Shown here one piece after another: positions 63,127 through 64,000 of a stretch of DNA of 64,000 nucleotides. The position numbers and the translations under genes are program-made. Source of the stretch: Burkholderia metallica (GTDB taxonomy: Bacteria > Pseudomonadota > Gammaproteobacteria > Burkholderiales > Burkholderiaceae); contig NZ_CADFDB010000001.1 in NCBI RefSeq assembly GCF_902832845.1, positions 930,001 through 994,000 on the forward strand. The letters run 5' to 3'. Each line of letters starts with the position of its first letter. Within the stretch, counting starts at the first letter, position 1. Below the pieces are notes generated by a model. That model was not told where the DNA came from, did no database searches, and worked only from the letters and a program-made list of their open reading frames with translations.

Positions 63127-63999
63127 TTACGACTTCGTCGGCACCGATGCCGCCGGACGGTTCGCGTAGAACAGCGCATACGCGATGCCGAGCAGCACGA
63201 TCCACACCGGCCCGATCACGAGCGCGACGCGCGTGTCGGGCGTGAACGCCATCAGCACGACGACCAGCGCGAGGAACGCGAGCGCGACGAACGAACCGAG
63301 CGGATAGAACGGCACGCGGATCGGCAGGCGCGCGATCCGTTCGGCCGACAGCGTGCGCCGAAAGCGCATCTGCGCGATCAGGATCACGCACCACGTCCAG
63401 ATCGCACCGAACGTCGACACCGACGTGAGCCACGTGAACACGTGCTGCGGCGCGAGATAGTTGAGCAGCACGCCGATCAACAGCAGCGCGACCGACACGA
63501 TCACGCCATACACCGGCACGCCGTTGCGGTTGACCTTGCCGAGCGTGCTCGGCGCCTGGCCCTGCTGCGCGAGGTTGTAGAGCATCCGCGCGGTGCTGAA
63601 CAGGCCGCTGTTGCACGACGACAGCGCCGCGGTCAGCACGACGAAGTTGATGATGCCGGCGGCGGCCGGGATGCCGAGCCGCGAGAACGTCATCACGAAC
63701 GGGCTGCCCTGCGTGCCGATCTGATCCCACGGATAGAGCGACATGATCACGAACAGCGCGCCGATGTAGAAAATCAGCACGCGCCAGAACACCGAGTTCA
63801 CGGCCTTCGTCAGCGACTTCTCGGGATTGCGCGCCTCGCCGGCGGTGAGGCCGAGCATTTCGACGCCGAGATACGCGAACATCACGATCGGCAGCGCGGC
63901 GACCACGCCGTGGATGCCGTTCGGCATGAACCCGCCGTGCGCCCACAGGTTCGAGATGCCGATCGCGATCCCGCCGTTGCCGATCCCGAACGCGATCAT
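63127..63999 (-). CDS. Amino-acid permease, APC family (5' end outside window)
   Basis: Inner-membrane amino-acid:H+ symporter, C-terminal 290 residues in view and about 170 more beyond the right edge. Around eight membrane segments are present, with the AAT/APC features GEARNPEKSLTKAVNSVFWRVLIFYIGALFVIMSLYPW and SSCNSGLFSTARMLYNLAQQGQAP. It is most like ProY/AroP/CycA-type transporters; the specificity cannot be set without the N-terminal half. It ends near an FNR-like sequence upstream of usp. Confidence 0.92.
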   Translation of the reverse strand: MIAFGIGNGGIAIGISNLWAHGGFMPNGIHGVVAALPIVMFAYLGVEMLGLTAGEARNPEKSLTKAVNSVFWRVLIFYIGALFVIMSLYPWDQIGTQGSPFVMTFSRLGIPAAAGIINFVVLTAALSSCNSGLFSTARMLYNLAQQGQAPSTLGKVNRNGVPVYGVIVSVALLLIGVLLNYLAPQHVFTWLTSVSTFGAIWTWCVILIAQMRFRRTLSAERIARLPIRVPFYPLGSFVALAFLALVVVLMAFTPDTRVALVIGPVWIVLLGIAYALFYANRPAASVPTKS

Positions 64000-64000
64000 C

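Overview
The window is high-GC DNA (roughly two-thirds G+C by eye, with strong third-position G/C bias that creates long antisense open frames). The gene content (MHS transporter, paralogous MurA, AraC/LuxR/TetR/IclR regulators, isoquinoline-oxidoreductase-type Mo enzyme, clusters of stress proteins) suggests a betaproteobacterium of the Burkholderia type, probably a secondary chromosome. That placement is inference from protein character, not from a marker gene. No rRNA, tRNA, CRISPR array or replication origin was seen. Genes run off both edges: a tandem ABC ATPase at the left and an amino-acid permease at the right.

Layout. 0-8.5 kb: one plus-strand catabolic cluster (peptide/opine-type ABC ATPase, two FAD amine oxidases, an AraC regulator, a bicupin, an aldehyde dehydrogenase, an M20 amidohydrolase), then a beta carbonic anhydrase on the other strand. 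9.2-15.7 kb: accessory patch with a pRiA4b ORF-3-like orphan, a complete insertion sequence with 5-bp target duplication, a Cache-GGDEF cyclase, and a lower-GC gene for a polytopic membrane protein ending in an OmpA-like domain. 15.7-23.8 kb: aldehyde dehydrogenase, triheme cytochrome c, Mo hydroxylase and 2Fe-2S subunit, ABM monooxygenase, CurA-type reductase and its TetR regulator with two matching operators. 24-30 kb: KfrA-like coiled-coil protein and a four-gene reductive/electrophile operon divergent from a TetR gene across a long palindrome.

30-38.8 kb: LuxR regulator, HSL-type hydrolase overlapping a ribB-like gene with a ruined GTP cyclohydrolase II domain, a HipBA toxin-antitoxin pair with nested palindromes, a DUF2252 protein and an Fe-S flavin oxidoreductase. 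38.8-45.4 kb: 4-hydroxyphenylpyruvate dioxygenase divergent from an MHS transporter, a MurA paralogue, and an IclR regulator; the same pair of 21-bp-spaced direct repeats lies before the transporter and before iclR, tying them together. 45.4-49.4 kb: an SOS-type operon of a VRR-NUC nuclease and a RecB-nuclease/XPD helicase fusion, with a perfect CTGT-N8-ACAG LexA box 13 bases before the first start.

50-64 kb: outer-membrane MipA-like protein and a stress-flavoured cluster of small proteins with strong ribosome binding sites (ETFPASDPP-motif protein, 39-residue membrane peptide, CBS, PRC-barrel, DUF4142, BON), a hybrid sensor kinase, a sigma-54-type AAA activator lacking a receiver domain, a Cache chemoreceptor and a tandem universal stress protein. 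By content this recalls low-oxygen/stress loci of Burkholderia, which is inference.
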